A program made the translations under genes and the position numbers. Positions 30,850 through 42,879 of a DNA stretch of 64,000 bases are shown here, piece by piece (position 1 is the first letter of the stretch; every line of letters begins with the position of its first letter). Location of the stretch: the NCBI RefSeq assembly GCF_902459505.1, contig NC_047089.1, positions 129,184,157-129,248,156 on the forward strand, in the 5' to 3' direction. Source of the stretch: Geotrypetes seraphini (taxonomy: Eukaryota; Chordata; Amphibia; Gymnophiona; Dermophiidae). The notes under the pieces are model-generated. The model made no database searches. It was not told where the DNA came from and saw only the letters and a program-made list of their open reading frames with translations.

Positions 30850-32215
30850 GATTTGCCTTTTTGGAGAAATCTTTATTAAATATTCAAGGCTAATACAAAA
30901 TGCAGAAAATTATACGTACATTAATAATTAAAATCAGCACTTACAATCAATCAGTAACAATACAAAATGGATTCCACCCCTTTCCAATATATCCATTCAA
31001 GGAATAAAACAAGAGATATCCCCCCTCCCACCCTTCCCTGGATGTGTGTACAAATCAACAGAAAATTAAAGGTAAAAGACAACTAAACCGAAGTAACAAA
31101 AGTCTCTAATGGACCCCAATCTAATCTGAATAAATTATTGTGACCCAACATGTCAGCATTCATTTTCTCATACTTGTAACATAAACATAAATTCTCCCAC
31201 CAAAATGTAAAAAAAAACAAAACGAAGCCGGTCCCAATTTTTCCATTTGTGAGTAACCATTTGCATGGCAATCCTGGTCATAATAATGAAAATCTGGCAT
31301 TTATACCGGTCTAATGGGGGTTTAGTATGCAATAGTGTCTCGCAGATGACTACATCATAGGTTAATGGAATCGATGATTCCAGTATGTTATTAATATGTC
31401 CCCATATTGACTTAGGACAATAGAACAACAGATGATCCAGTGTCCCTATTTCAAGGTTACAGTGCCAGCATCTATTGGATTTAGAATTAACTTCTGCAAA
31501 CGAGCAGGGGTCCAAAAAGCTCTATGTAACAAAAAAAAACAAAAACAGTTTTGTCTCATAGATGCTAATGCTGTACATCTCATCCTCCAAGTCTAAATTC
31601 GTGGCCATTGAGTAGCAAAAATTTGCTCCTTTATCTCAATGCTCCAAATGTCTTTTTAGGTTGGTTTTTGGTTTTTATTTAGCTACTCCGATATTAATTT
31701 ATACCACTTGGGCGGCCTGATGCCCTAGCAAATCTGTCTGGAAACATAGGCCTGGCAAGCTATACTGATCTTTTAAATTTCACCAATCAGGGAACCCCTT
31801 CTGAATGGCCTAATTTATACTGAATAATTGTTGCTGTCGTGAAAAATCAAGCATTTTCCCATTTGATAATTCATCATCTAATGTTCGTATGCCTGCTTGC
31901 AGCCAATGCTTCCAGAGGATCTTAGACTCGCCAATTTGAATCTCGAGTTAAACCATAAGGATTGACATGTGGATTGTTGTACTGGTATAGATAAGTTGTT
32001 GATGAATTTTAATGTCTTCCATGTGGCCAAAAGGATACTGTTGTCCTTGTAGATTTGGGGCAAGTTGATACTCAAAATAGGGCTTAACTGCAATGGGGAC
32101 ATAAGTTGCCATTCTAAAATAAGCCAGTCTGGAAGATGCTCCAAGACTTCAGGAAGGATCCAATACATACCCTGCTGCATAATGAAAGCTTGATGGTGCT
32201 ATTTGATCTGTGTGT
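30850..32215 (-). mobile_element. L1-type LINE, 3' end of ORF2 (L1-d)
   Basis: Minus-strand frames at 32180-31878 (LPDWLILEWQLMSPLQLSPI, IYKDNSILLATWKTLKFINN) and 31515-31168 (RCWHCNLEIGTLDHLLFYCP, then MTRIAMQMVTHKWKNW) are the C-terminal part of L1 ORF2 with its cysteine-rich block. An AATAAAG-like signal near 30875 marks the 3' end. The element is 5' truncated, with only a few frame breaks. It is the best preserved copy for comparing the relic at 60-600. Confidence 0.85.
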
Positions 32216-32574
32216 TTAAGCTTTGTCACACAGTACCGCTGAGGTGTATAAAAAGTAATACTTGAGGTACTTGTTTGTGAAGTGATGCCTAATTTGACAT
32301 TCAGAAAGTTTTCACCAAGCTGGGCGCTTCTTCAGTGTCTGCCCGGAGGATGCTGTAGATCAGGCAGGGGTCTGGTGACTCCTCCTCTGAGGCCACCCTG
32401 AACACGTTTCCCTTTTTTGGGATGGTGTCAGTTCAGCCAGGGTCTGGATGATCTGGCAAGTACACAAGACCACAAGCCGAAAGCTTTGCCTGGGAACAGG
32501 ACACGTCCCACCAGGGGTTCGGGACGTTCTGATTTTAGGCAGACCTCAGCGGTTTTTGCCTTGCTTTTCCTCTT
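32216..32574 (+). mobile_element. DIRS-C left fragment or CR1 leader (unresolved)
   Basis: The sequence lies between the L1-d 5' break and the recognisable CR1 leader. Parts may be DIRS gag-like sequence belonging with 37231-38850 across the CR1 insertion, or the 5' UTR of the CR1. I cannot place the junction. Broken fossil if DIRS. Confidence 0.3.
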
Positions 32575-32856
32575 CTTTTTTTTCAGGTTCGGCTGTCACA
32601 GGGCAGGGGCCGGAGAAGGCAGGAGAGTCAGCGAGGGCAGGAAGCCAGAAGCAGGCAGAGAGCGCCTTTGCGAAGGAAGCCTTGTGAAGTAGCCCAGGCA
32701 GCCCAGCAGCATATCTAATCCAACTTCTAACCTCAATAACTTCTAACTTCAAAAAAAAAACAAAACACTTTTCTCCTCTTCTCACTCTTTCTCTCTCTCT
32801 ACTTTTTCAGCTAACTGCACGCCAGGCACCACTCCCAAATCACCGAGGCTATAGGA

Positions 32857-33920
32857 ATGGAGGCTACAGGAACCCAGGGGAGCTACCCAGTTTTCTGCGT
32901 TGAGTGTCATATGTATGACTACCTCCCCTCCGGGAGGCAGGCATACTTGTGCAATCGATGTCAGGAACTGGATAGCCTGAAGACGGAGGTCGGGAGACTG
33001 CGGGTTCGAGTACAAGAACTGGAGGGACTGTGCACCATGGAAGAACAGTGTTGGACAACCGAGGACACCGCCAGAGATAGCCACATCACGGAACAAGTTA
33101 GGGGGCTCGAGAAATTCATTGAGGAGGCCTGCAGGATGGTGGAGGCACAGGACCACCAACACACCAGGAGAGAACCGACAGTTGGACGACAGGAACCACC
33201 AGACACCATGGAACTAGGACCTTGCGGAGGACCTGGGCAGGCAGAGGAGGAGGAGATCCATCAGAGCCAGGAGAAAGGACTAGCGGACCGCGCAGATGAC
33301 ACAGACCTGAGACCAGGGGCGGAGACACAGCAGAGCCCAGGGGACGGACAAATGGACTGCACATATGACACAGATCTGAGACCAGAGAGACAGTTGAAGA
33401 AGGGGAGATCGGCTATCGTGGTTGGGGACTCAATCCTGAGAGGAGTAGACAGTCATATAGCCGGAGGGAGAGAGGACAGACTGGTAACATGTCTCCCAGG
33501 GGCAAGAACAAAGGACATCATCAACAATATCGAGAGGATCCTGGAGGGAGCCGAGATGGAGGAGACAGCAGTAGTGATCCACATCGGAACCAACGACATC
33601 AGCAGGAGAAACTTCAACAGGACTACACTAACTGACCAGTTCAGGACCCTGGGGAGGAAACTGAGACTAAGGACAAGGAAGATAGCCTTCTCAGAGATCC
33701 TGCCAGTACCGAGAGCGGACACAAAGAGAGCGAACTACAATCAATTAACGTTTGGCTGAGGAGATGGTGCGAGGAGGAGGGTTTCCACTTTGTTAGGAAT
33801 TGGACTACTTTCTTGGGGAAGAACAAGCTCTACAGAAGAGATGGACTGCACCTTAGCACAGCTGGGACGAGGATGCTGGCACGCAACGTCCAGAACGTCA
33901 TAGACTTGGCTTTAAACTAA
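32857..33920 (+). CDS. CR1 ORF1 protein, zinc-finger-like plus esterase domain (one frame shift)
   Basis: ORF1 of CR1 elements encodes an RNA-binding protein with an SGNH-type esterase domain, thought to act in the retrotransposition particle. The start is ATG 32857 (MEATGTQGSYPVFCVECHMY). A CVEC...CNRC cysteine pair set lies at residues 14-38, followed by a coiled-coil (LDSLKTEVGRLRVRVQELEG) and a variable charged linker. The esterase domain follows: AIVVGDSILRGVDSHI with the GDS nucleophile block, VIHIGTNDISRRNF with GTND, and RDGLHLS carrying the Asp-x-x-His. The frame shifts once near 33750 (LTFG stop versus NVWLRRWCEEEG); without it the protein would end LALN at 33920. A LINE gene, not a host gene. 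Confidence 0.88.
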
Positions 33921-33952
33921 GGAGAAGGGGAAAGCCGATAGTCGACCTGACC

Positions 33953-36900
33953 TTGACACATCGGACATCAGTACCTGACAAGGATACTGAACTGGGACAT
34001 TGTAAAGGAGGACTCGGGACTGAGTGTGTATGTTTTGAAAAAGGACCTAAGGACGCATTGCAGGGATCGAGGACACAAATGGACCTGGTAAGCGGCACCA
34101 ACACAGAACAGGAGCCAGAGGGGCAAAGACATTGTGAAAAAGAGCCCAGGACTGAGTGGGAATTAGGAGAGCAGGAGGTGCAGGGGAAACAGGCAGAGGA
34201 CGTTACACACACACAGCAGGAGGAGGACGAAGCTCAGGGGCTGGCAAACCATGAAGAAAACTGCAGGAGTACCAAAGCACAAGGGAAACAAAAAGAGAGG
34301 ACAAAAAACTGGGTCTTAAACTGCCTATACACAAATGCTAGGAGCCTGAGGGCCAAAATGGGAGAACTGGAAATCACTGCCAGCAATAAGGACCTAGACA
34401 TAATTGGAGTCACAGAAATGTGGTGGACTGAGGACGATCAATGGGATGTGGCCATACCAGGGTACAAACTATACAGGAGAGACAGGACACATAAAAAGGG
34501 TGGAGGAATAGCGCTGTACATAAAAGACTCCATACCATCAGCCAGGATGGAAACAACAGTACGGGAGGATGGCTTGGAATCACTATGGGTTAAGCTACAG
34601 GGAGGAACTGGGGCAGACATTAAATTGGGTCTGTACTACCGCCCACCTGGACAACCGGAAGAAATCGACCAGGAGCTGGAGGCTGAACTGAGGCAGGTAT
34701 GCAGAAGCGGAAATGTGGTGGTGATGGGGGACTTCAACTATCCTGGGATAGACTGGAGTATTGGGCACTCAAACTGCGCAAGAGAGACCAAATTCATAGA
34801 GGTCACGAGGGACTGTTTCATGGAGCAACTGGTCACGGAACCAACACGGGGCGATGCCACTCTTGACCTAATGTTCAACGGACTAGGGGGGCCAGCAAAG
34901 GAGGTGGCGGTATTACCCCCGCTAGGTAACAGCAATCACAACACGATCCAGTGCAGGCTTGAAATTGGATCATCAAAGGGGAAAAGAACCACAACGACGG
35001 CACTCAACTTCAAAAAAGGAAATTATGATGCCATGAGGAAAATAGTGGAAAAGAAACTCAAAGGCAACATAGGGAAGACGGAATCCGTAGAAACAGCATG
35101 AAACTTACTCAAGGAGACTGTGCACGAAGCACAAAACCTATGCATCCCCAAGTTCAGAAAAGGGTGCAAAAAAAATAGAACAAAAAACCCAGTGTGGATA
35201 ACAAATGCAGTGAAGAAGGCGATAAGCGACAAGAAAGCATCGTTCAGAAAATGGAAAAAAGACCAAACAGAGGAGAACCAAAAAGTGCACAAAGAACACA
35301 AGAAGGAGTGTCACCAAGTGGTTAGAAAAGCAAAGAGAGAATACGATGAGAGACTGGCAGAGGAAGCAACAAACTTCAAGTCGTTCTTCAGATACGTCAA
35401 GGGGAAGCAACTGGCGAGAGAAGAAGTGGGACCATTGGACGATGGAGACAGAAAGGGAGTAGTAAAAGAAGAGAAAGAGATAGCTGACAGGTTAAATGAG
35501 TTCTTCACGTCAGTCTTCACGATGGAGAATATAACCAACATTCCGGAACCCGAGGAGATCGTAATAGGAGACCAAGACGATAAGCTGGTCGATTTTAGAG
35601 GTAAGCCAAGAGGATGTACTCAAGCAGATTGACAGACTAAAGAGCGACAAATCGCCAGGTCCGGACGGCATTCACCCAAGGGTACTCAAGGAACTAAAAG
35701 ACGAAATAGCGGAGCCACTTCGACAGATATGCAACCTATCCTTAAAAACCGGAGAGATCCCGGAGGATTGGAAAATAGCAAATGTCACGCCATCTTCAAG
35801 AAGGGTGCAAGGGGAGACCTGGGAAACTACAGGCCGGTGAGCCTGACCTCAGTCCCGGGAAAGATGATGGAGGCACTGATTAAAGACAGCATCTGTGAGC
35901 ACATCGAAAAAAATGGGCAGCTAAAACCGAGTCAACATGGCTTCTGCAAGGGTAGGTCATGCCTCACAAACTTACTGTACTTCTTTGAGGGGGTGAACAG
36001 CCAGGTGGATAAAGGGGAATCTATAGACATCATTTACCTTGACTTCCAAAAAGCCTTCGACAAGGTACCACACGAGAGACTGCTTAAAAAGATATGGAAC
36101 CACGGGGTACAAGGGGAGATCCACTGATGGATCAAAAACTGGCTGGCAAACAGGAAGCAGAGGGTTGGCGTAAAGGACCACTACTCAGACTGGAAAGGGG
36201 TCACGAGCAGAGTTCCGCAGGGGTCGGTGCTGGGACCGCTCCTGTTAAATATCTACATAAACGACCTAGAGGTGGGAACCAAGTGTGAAGTCATTAAATT
36301 TGCAGATGACAACAAACTATACAGCAGGGCTCAAACCAGGGAAGACTGCGAAGATCTCCAAAAGGATCTAACGCAGCTGGAAAAGTGGGCCGAAAAATGG
36401 CAGATGAGCTTCAACGTGGGGAAATGCAAGGTCATGCACATGGGAAAAAAGAACCCGATGTTCACATACAAAATGGGGGGAACACCACTAGGGGTCAATA
36501 ACCTGGAGAGAGACCTGGGAGTGATGGTAGACGCAACACTGAAGGCATCGGCGCAATGCGCCACGGCCTCAAGGAAAGCAAACAGAATGTTGGGTATCAT
36601 TAAGAAGGGTATTACGACTAGGACGAAGGAAGTCATCATGCCGCTGTATCGTGCAATGGTATGGCCACATCTGGAGTACTGTGTCCAGTACTGGTCACCG
36701 TATCTCAAGAAAGACATGGCAGTACTTGAGGGAGTACAAAGAAGAGCAACTAAACTGATAAAGGGAATGGAAAATCTCCCATACACCGAAAGATTGAAGC
36801 AGTTGGGACTTTTCTCCCTGGAGAAGCGAAGACTTAGAGGAGACATGATAGAAACCTTCAAGATCCTGAAGGGCATAGAAAAAGTAGACAGGGGCAGATT

Positions 36901-37117
36901 TTTCAAATTAAGGGGCACCACAAGTACAAGGGGGCACTCGGAGAAATTGAAAGGGGACAGGTTTAGAACAAACGCTAGGAAGTTCTTTTTCACTCAGAGG
37001 GTGGTGGATTCATGGAACGCGCTTCCAGAGGCTGTTGTAGACAAGAAAACATTAAATGGTTTCAAAGAAGGTTTGGATAGATTCCTAGAAGAAAAAGGGA
37101 TTGAGGGGTATAGATAG
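33953..37117 (+). CDS. CR1 ORF2 polyprotein, endonuclease plus reverse transcriptase (interrupted)
   Basis: This is the retrotransposition enzyme: endonuclease (LYTNARSLRAKMGELE, IIGVTEMWW, VVVMGDFNYPGIDW, then GNSNHN where the family has SDH), a linker, and RT (GPDGIHPRVL, NYRPVSLTSV, YLDFQKAFDKV, PQGSVLGPLL, FADDNKLY), ending with the CR1 C-terminal domain (MPLYRAMVWPHLEYCVQYW, KRRLRGDMIETFKIL, WNALPEAVVD). Lesions: TGA at 35099-35101 in place of a tryptophan codon; a frame shift near 35590 restored near 35785; a TGA at 36125-36127. The D-to-N change in the SDH-like motif would disable the endonuclease. No ATG stands at the frame opening (33953 is TTG). The element cannot move itself. Confidence 0.88.
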
Positions 37118-37230
37118 GTATAGACCATTGTTCAGGCAATGGGCCTGATGGGCCACCGCGTGAGCGGACCGCTGGGCAGGATGGACCTATGGTCTGCCTC
37201 AGCGGAGGCAACTTCTTATGTTCTTATGTA

Positions 37231-38850
37231 GTCCGTTTCGACATCCTCACCAGGGCAGAGGTACCCTGCATTCTCTAGGCACCATTTCAGGGGCTGGCCA
37301 TCGGCAGTCTTTAGTCGAACATCCAGCAGCCCTCCCCCCCCCCCCCAGAAGACACAGTTCTGGTGCTTGGCCTTTGGCTCCTTTCTTGCGTATTGGGGTA
37401 GGGGCAGCTGTCCGCTTTCTTAGCGGAATGGGAGATCATCACATCAGACTGCTGGGTCTTGGAGGTGTTGCGCGGCGGGCTCACTTTGGAGTTTTCACAT
37501 CCTCTCCATGTATTTCTAGTTTCCCCTGCAGACAGCCCTGAGGTGGCGTGTGGTGTACAGGCTGTGGTCCGCAGATGGTTGGATCTTCTGGCTCTTGAGC
37601 CCATGCCAGAGGATGACTTGGGCTCAGGGTGATGCTCGATATGCTTCATCCCGATGAGACTCCAAAGTTTGGAGACCAAGCCTGGATATCAAAGTGGTCA
37701 ATTTGGCACAGAAGGTGCCCTGCTTCTGCATGAAAGACGGTATGTTCAGTCATTGATTCTTCTAACACTGGGGGAGTTTACGGCCTCCATGGATCTCACG
37801 GAGGCATATCTTTGTCCCCATTTTTCTGGCGCACAGGAAGTTTTTGCCGTTTCACATCCTGGAGCAGTACTTTCAGTTTGCGGCTCTTACCTTCAGGTTG
37901 GCAACGTTGCCCAGGACCTTCACCAAAGTGACGGTGGTAGTGGCAACGCATCATCGCTGTCTGGGTGTCCTGGTCAAACACATATCTGGACAAATTGCTA
38001 TTCAGAGCTCCCTCTCTGGCCGAAGGGATCCAGGCAGTTCAGCAGGTGGTCCACTTGCTGCAGCATCTGGGCTGAGTGATCAACCTTCGTTGGAGTCACT
38101 TGAAGCCCACCCAGGATTTGGAGTACCTTGGGGGGTGGAGGGTTGTTTTCTCACAGGATAGAACAAAGTGTTCCTCCCATCTCCCATCATGAGAAGATTC
38201 GGACAATCGTCGGACTTCTGTCCACTCAGACCTCGACAGGCTGGCAGCACATCCGGGTCGTGGGTCTTATGGCAAAGATCATTAGAGTGCAGTAGGCCAG
38301 AGCTGGACTGTGTCTCTTGCATTAGGCTCTATTGTCCCAATGGAGTCCACAGTGGGACCCCCATTGCTTGCCATCTGGCCTTGGTTGGCGACAGTGCGCA
38401 GCTCATGATGTGGTGGTTGCATCCCATGATTCTAGCCAGGGGTTTTATGCTCCAGATTCAGTTTAGGTGACTGTCAAAGGATGCGAGTCTCTCTGACTAG
38501 GAGGCAGTCTGTATGAATGCTCTGGTACAGGACTGCTGAGCACCCTCAGGGCAAGGAGTCGACTATTTTCCTGGAACTGAGGGCGATTCAGCTGCCTATT
38601 TTGCCTTTCCATGCCCGTCTCCGTCATCGAGCTGTCCAAGTGTCCTTGGACGTTGCCATGTGGTGATTTGTCACCTGGCAGGGGGGGCACAGGGAGTCCC
38701 TCCCTGAGCTGGAAGTCTCAGTGGCTCTTTTGCTAGGCGAAAAGACTCCGGGTTGGGACTGTCTGCTATGCACATGGCAGATGTGGGCAGCATTCAGGCA
38801 AACTCTCAATAGCCCCCGGACAGACAATAGCCCCCGGAAAGTGTGTCTCT
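37231..38850 (+). mobile_element. DIRS-type retroelement fossil (DIRS-C), RT region
   Basis: The plus strand carries RT-like blocks of the DIRS type around 37780-38170, including FTASMDLTEAYL and FHILEQYFQFAALTFRLAT, then RNase H-like decayed sequence to about 38850. A gag-like part precedes at 37540-37640. It is separated from its probable recombinase part (42880-43640) by an L1 ORF1 fragment and a large hAT element. Broken with many lesions, old. Confidence 0.65.
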
Positions 38851-38854
38851 CTAG

Positions 38855-39229
38855 GAGAGCGTTAAGAGTGCATAGTGCATCTCAGGCGACTTATACTTTA
38901 CAATACATTTGCATGGATATCGTAATAAAAATAGTGCACCCATTGCAGTGACCCCTGGCTTAAGGAGCAAGAACTGTTTCCTATGTTTCTGGATTTCTTT
39001 TGTCACATCAGAAAATATCTGAACTTTGTGTCCAATAAATTCTTTATGTCTATTCTTGAAGTACAACTTTAATATCCAATTCTTATCAGGTGATAGAACC
39101 ACCGTGACTAATACAGTAGCTGGTCTAGCTACCTCCTTCATTGAAGTTTCCAACATCGTTGTTAAGTCCATCTTTTCATCCTGTTCTCGTTGTTCTAAAA
39201 GATATTGTTCCTCCAATCTTTTTGTTGTA
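38855..39229 (-). mobile_element. L1-type LINE ORF1 C-terminal domain (L1-e)
   Basis: The minus-strand frame 39216-38851 reads VLSPDKNWILKLYFKNRHKE, then IQKHRKQFLLLKPGVTAMGA and LLRYPCKCIVKYKSPEM. It is the same family as the HAL1-like element at 19706-21384. Upstream residues appear across the hAT insertion at 42860-42786 (AKEVLKKILFLLFQKYT). Confidence 0.8.
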
Positions 39230-39322
39230 CAGTGTTCTCCCCAGAAATTTTTTCCAGCTGGGTGGCATGAAAAAGTAGCCGGGTGGGGCGGGATGGGGAA
39301 ATTTGGTGGTGGGGAAAATTAA

Positions 39323-39492
39323 CCCCCTCTTTTACTAAGGTGCGTTAGCATTTTTAGCGCGCGCAAACCCCTGCGCTACGTGGGAAAACTAGCGCCAACT
39401 CAATGCTGGCGTTAGCATCTAGCGCGTATGGCAATTCCTCCGCTCGCTAAGCACACACTAAAACCACTATCGTAACTTAGTAAAAGGAGCCC
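39323..39492. mobile_element. Harbinger-like MITE with TAA duplication
   Basis: The 170-bp element is flanked by TAA at 39320-39322 and TAA at 39493-39495. The ends are CCCCCTCTTTTACTAAGG and CTTAGTAAAAGGAGCCC. The core is CpG-rich and palindromic. Inserted in the large hAT element. Confidence 0.75.
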
Positions 39493-39765
39493 TAAATGTA
39501 TACTATTTTTATTAGTTAATTATTATTATTATTTTCCAATGCTCAATATGACTTCCTTTTTTAAGGTTTGACACTTGTGCCAGAATATTTTTACTAAATT
39601 TAATAAGTATTTGCCCTCTTTCAAATGGTATAGAGGTTTAAAAAAGGGAAAGGCATTAATGAAATCATTAGGTTCAATCTAGCCATTTATTTCTGCATGA
39701 ATTTAAACAACTAAAAAAAAAGATAAATTATAGCTCATCTAGTCATACAAAAAATGGCTCTACAG

Positions 39766-40694
39766 CAGAGGTGCCCACACTTTTTGGGCTTGCGAGCTAC
39801 TTTTAAAATGGCCAAGTCAAAATGATCTACCAACAATAAAAATTTTAAAAAAACACAAAGCACACTGTACGCAGAGATAATGTTAATTATCATTTATATT
39901 CCGTGGGTTTTCAAAGAGGTCAAGGCAGACAATTCTATGCAATGTCACCTCAGGAACAACTATACAAAAATAGACAAATATACCCCCTCCCTTTTTACTA
40001 AATCGCAATACTGTTTTTTAGAGCAGGGAGATGCACTGAATGCCCTGCGCTGCTCTTGATGCTCCCTGCGCTAAAAAACGCTATTACGGTTTAGTAAAAG
40101 GGGGCCATAGTGCAAAATATAGACAGCAGATATAAATTCTTAAAACAGACACATTTTGATCACTAAACTGAAAATAAAATTATTTTTCCTACCTTTTTGT
40201 CTGGTGATTTCATGAGTCTCTGTTTGCACTTCCTTCTTCTGACTAAAAAGCCATTATTTTTTTCTTTCTGCCCCTCCCCTTTTCTTTCTGTCTCTCTTTC
40301 TTTTTATCTCCCCCTGCCTCCCCAAGCCATCTCGCCAATTTCTCCACTTCCCCGATTCTTTTCCTACCCCCTAAGCCACCATGCCAATTTCTCTCTGCTT
40401 CCATGAGCTAGACCAGGAATGTACAAGCGCCAGACTCACAAGACTTCACCTCTGATGTCAATTCTTACGTTGGAGAGGAAGTTCCAGGCCAGCCAGGCAG
40501 CGATTGGCTTACCCAGAACTTCCTCTCTGACATCAGAATTGATGTCTGAGGTGAAGTCTTGTGAGTCCGGCACTTGTACGTACCTGGCCTGGCTCAGGGA
40601 GGCATGAAGAAAAAGATTGCCAAGGCAACGCGATCGACTCACATTGCCTTTGCGATCTACTGGTTGATCGCGCTCGACCATTTGGGCACCCCTG
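39766..40694. mobile_element. hAT element, CAGGGGTGCCCAC family, second copy
   Basis: It begins CAGAGGTGCCCACACTTTTT and ends ATTTGGGCACCCCTG, collinear with 17523-18824 but shorter. It contains the same embedded Harbinger-like MITE (about 39995-40110) and a different central hairpin (arms 40432-40495 and 40505-40568, sharing GACTTCACCTCTGA). The flanks CTCTACAG and CTGTTATG are not a clear duplication. Confidence 0.85.
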
Positions 40695-41324
40695 CTGTTA
40701 TGGTATCCTGTCATTACCTGAGGAAAGGGGTTTAGTCCCCAAAAAACTGCCTTATTTCCATTTCCTATTTATAAACTTTAATCAATAGATACAATATTAC
40801 TTGATTCTACGTAAAGCAACAAAAATTTTTTTCTACCTTTTGTCATTTCTGCTTTAATCATCTTGTCTTCACTCTTCTTTCTAGCCAGCATCTGTCCGCT
40901 CTGTCTTCCATGCAGCATCAGCCCCTTCCATCCACTGTCCACCCTCTCCCCGTTCCATATGGCATCTTCCCTCTTTTTATGCTCCTTCAATAAACTGTCT
41001 ATTCTGTGCCCCTTCTCTTCTCCTTTGTTCATGATTGATTTCAGCTCTGCCACCTCCATTTTTCTCTCTCTGTCAACACCCCGCCCCCTTTGCTCTGGCA
41101 ACTCTCTCTTCTCCTTTCTTTCCTTCACACCCCACAGTCTGGTATCTTCCCTTCCCTGATTCTCTGGCATCTCACTTCTTTCCTTTTCCCTTGGTCTGGC
41201 ATACTTTCCTCCTTCCCTCCAATCCCTGGCATCTCGTTTCATTCCCTCCCTCATCTTCTTTCTCCCTCCAGTTGGGTGCAGCAAGTCTCTCCCCCTCTGC
41301 TCCCTTTCCTCCATCTGTCACCCA

Positions 41325-41520
41325 AGGCCTGGTGTCATGAACTTCTTCAGGCAGCAGCATTCACAATTCGCTGCTGTTGCCAGCTTCGGGCCTTCTTCTC
41401 TGTCGGGTTCTGCCTTCATAGAAACAGAAGTAGGCAGGACCCGGCAGAGAGGAAGGCCTGAAGCTGGCAACAGCAGTGAATTGTAAATGCTGTTGCTAGC
41501 CGAAGAAGTACATGACGCCA
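41325..41520. repeat. Inverted repeat with GAAACAG apex
   Basis: The arms share GGCAGCAGCATTCACAATT-like blocks and their complements, closing on TTCTGCCTT - CATAGAAACAGAAGT - AGGCAGGA at 41410-41440. Part of the composite hAT element. Confidence 0.8.
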
Positions 41521-41997
41521 GGCCGAGCACCCAGGGCAGACTGCTACTCTCCCCCCCCCCCCCCACGACCCTCCTATCTCTCTCTCCCTCCCATCATGAG
41601 ACTAAACAGCACTGCTCTACTCTAAGCAGGCTTCTTCAGCACTTTCTCCTGCCATGATTCCCTCTGGCACGTCACTGATGAGGGAAGCAGGGAGAGATAG
41701 GAGGGTTGGATCGGGTTTGGGGGGGGCGCCCGGGATGATGATGAGGCTGCTGCTGCTGCTGCCAGCGAATCCAGGAAGGGTGAGGCCCCAAAGCACTGCA
41801 CTGGCGGCCCCCCTGACCATTTCAGGCCCTAGGCCTGTGCCTACTGGGCCTATCCTTTAATCCGGCCCTGCTTCCCCCCCCCATATGTCCTGACATCTCT
41901 CTCTTCCACTCCATGGTATGGTATCTCCTTTCCCTCTCTCCCATGGTCTTTGCATCTCTTTCCTCCTTTTCCTGATCTTCCTTCTCCCTCCTTACCT

Positions 41998-42298
41998 CTC
42001 TCTCCTAAATTGGGTGCAGCAGCATTTCTCTTCCCCTCCCCCCATTGGGTACAGCAGTATCATCAGCATTTCTCTTTCCTCCCCCCAATTTGGTACAGCA
42101 GAAGCAGCATTTCTCTTCACCCTCCCCCCTAATTGGGTTCAGCAGCATTACTCTTCCCCCTCCCCCTATTGAGTACAGCAGCAGCATCATCAATATTTCT
42201 CTTAAACCCCCCCCCCCCAATTGGGTACAGCAGAAGCACCGGCATTTCTCTTCCTCCTCCCCCTCTAATTGGGTACAGCAGCATTTCTCCTCCCATTC
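41998..42298 (+). repeat. Minisatellite, about 7 units of 37-51 bp
   Basis: Units start with AATTGGGTACAGCAGCAGC and variants near 42007, 42044, 42086, 42132, 42169, 42220 and 42268, followed by CATTTCTCTTCCCCCTCC. A related single unit lies near 41271. Length varies by insertion of CAGCATCAT-like triplets. ORFs across it are artefacts. Confidence 0.85.
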
Positions 42299-42314
42299 GC
42301 TACAGACAAAGGCA

Positions 42315-42500
42315 AGTTGCAAGTTTCCCTTCGTCGCTGACCTAGTTCCCAAAGGTCAGCGACAGAGGGAAGCTTACAACTTGCTGCTCTTGCTTACTTC
42401 GGGCCTTTCTCGTTGCTGGCTCCTGCCTTCGCGGAAACAGAAAGTAGGCAGGACCCAGCAGCAAGAAAAGCCCGAAGTAAGCAAGAGCAAGTAAGCTTCA
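42315..42500. repeat. Two adjacent hairpins with GGAAACAGAAAGT apex
   Basis: The first arm pair is AAGTTGCAAGTTTCCCTTC with GAAGCTTACAACTT around 42312-42382. The second closes on CTCCTGCCTT - CGCGGAAACAGAAAGT - AGGCAGGACC at 42419-42455, with outer arms GCTCTTGCTTACTTCGGGC and its complement. Confidence 0.8.
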
Positions 42501-42785
42501 TTCCGTGGCTGGCCTATCTCCCGCATGCTCCGGGGCTCTAATGGTCCGTGCCGGCTTCTCTTCCCTACCCCCCCCCCCCCGACGTAACTTCCGGTTTCGG
42601 AGGGAAGCCGGGTTCGAGTCGCTTGCTGGGGGTTTGTTTTGTTTAAAAGTCCGGCGGGAGTCTTTCGGCGGCTCTTCAGGCTGCGTTAAGCAGTGGTGGC
42701 AGCAGGATTTGGCAGATGACAGCCGGGCGGTAATGTAAATTTGCTGGGCGGAGCATCCGGCTGAAAAGCGCTGGGGAGAACACTG

Positions 42786-42862
42786 TAGTATATTTTTGAA
42801 AAAGGAGGAAAAGTATCTTCTTTAAGACTTCTTTAGCAGACAATGAAGGTACTTTTGGGAAA
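42786..42862 (-). mobile_element. L1-type LINE ORF1, short piece (L1-e)
   Basis: The minus-strand reading AKEVLKKILFLLFQKYT corresponds to the ORF1 segment just before the 39229-38855 piece. It resumes immediately outside the hAT end. Confidence 0.5.
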
Positions 42863-42879
42863 TGTCTCTCATATCAGAG

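Larger units (their letters stand above)
32575..37230 (+). mobile_element. Near full-length CR1-type LINE (CR1-A)
   Basis: The order is a GC-rich 5' leader, ORF1 (32857-33920), ORF2 (about 33953-37117), a 3' UTR with GATGGGCCACCGCGTGAGCG, and a tail of two TTCTTATGT units (37214-37230), the short-repeat 3' end typical of CR1. Few lesions indicate a fairly recent insertion. It separates DIRS-like sequence, whose RT part follows at 37231. The 5' boundary is approximate. Confidence 0.88.
39230..42785. mobile_element. Large hAT-type element (CAGTGTTCTCCCCAG ends), composite
   Basis: The 3556-bp element begins CAGTGTTCTCCCCAGAAAT and ends AGCGCTGGGGAGAACACTG. It splits an L1 ORF1 frame, which supports both ends. 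The flanks do not give a clean 8-bp duplication. Inside are a Harbinger MITE (39323-39492), a complete hAT of another family (39766-40694), pyrimidine-rich and GC-rich tracts, hairpins at about 41325-41520 and 42315-42500, and a minisatellite (41998-42298). No transposase was recognised. Confidence 0.8.

Noticed and set aside
40778-41314. 178-residue minus-strand Glu/Lys/Arg-rich frame
   Set aside because: Charged low-complexity translation of a pyrimidine-rich tract within a hAT element, with open frames on the opposite strand.
41998-42298. Possible CRISPR-like array of regular repeats
   Set aside because: Units vary in length and there are no unique spacers; it is a vertebrate minisatellite.
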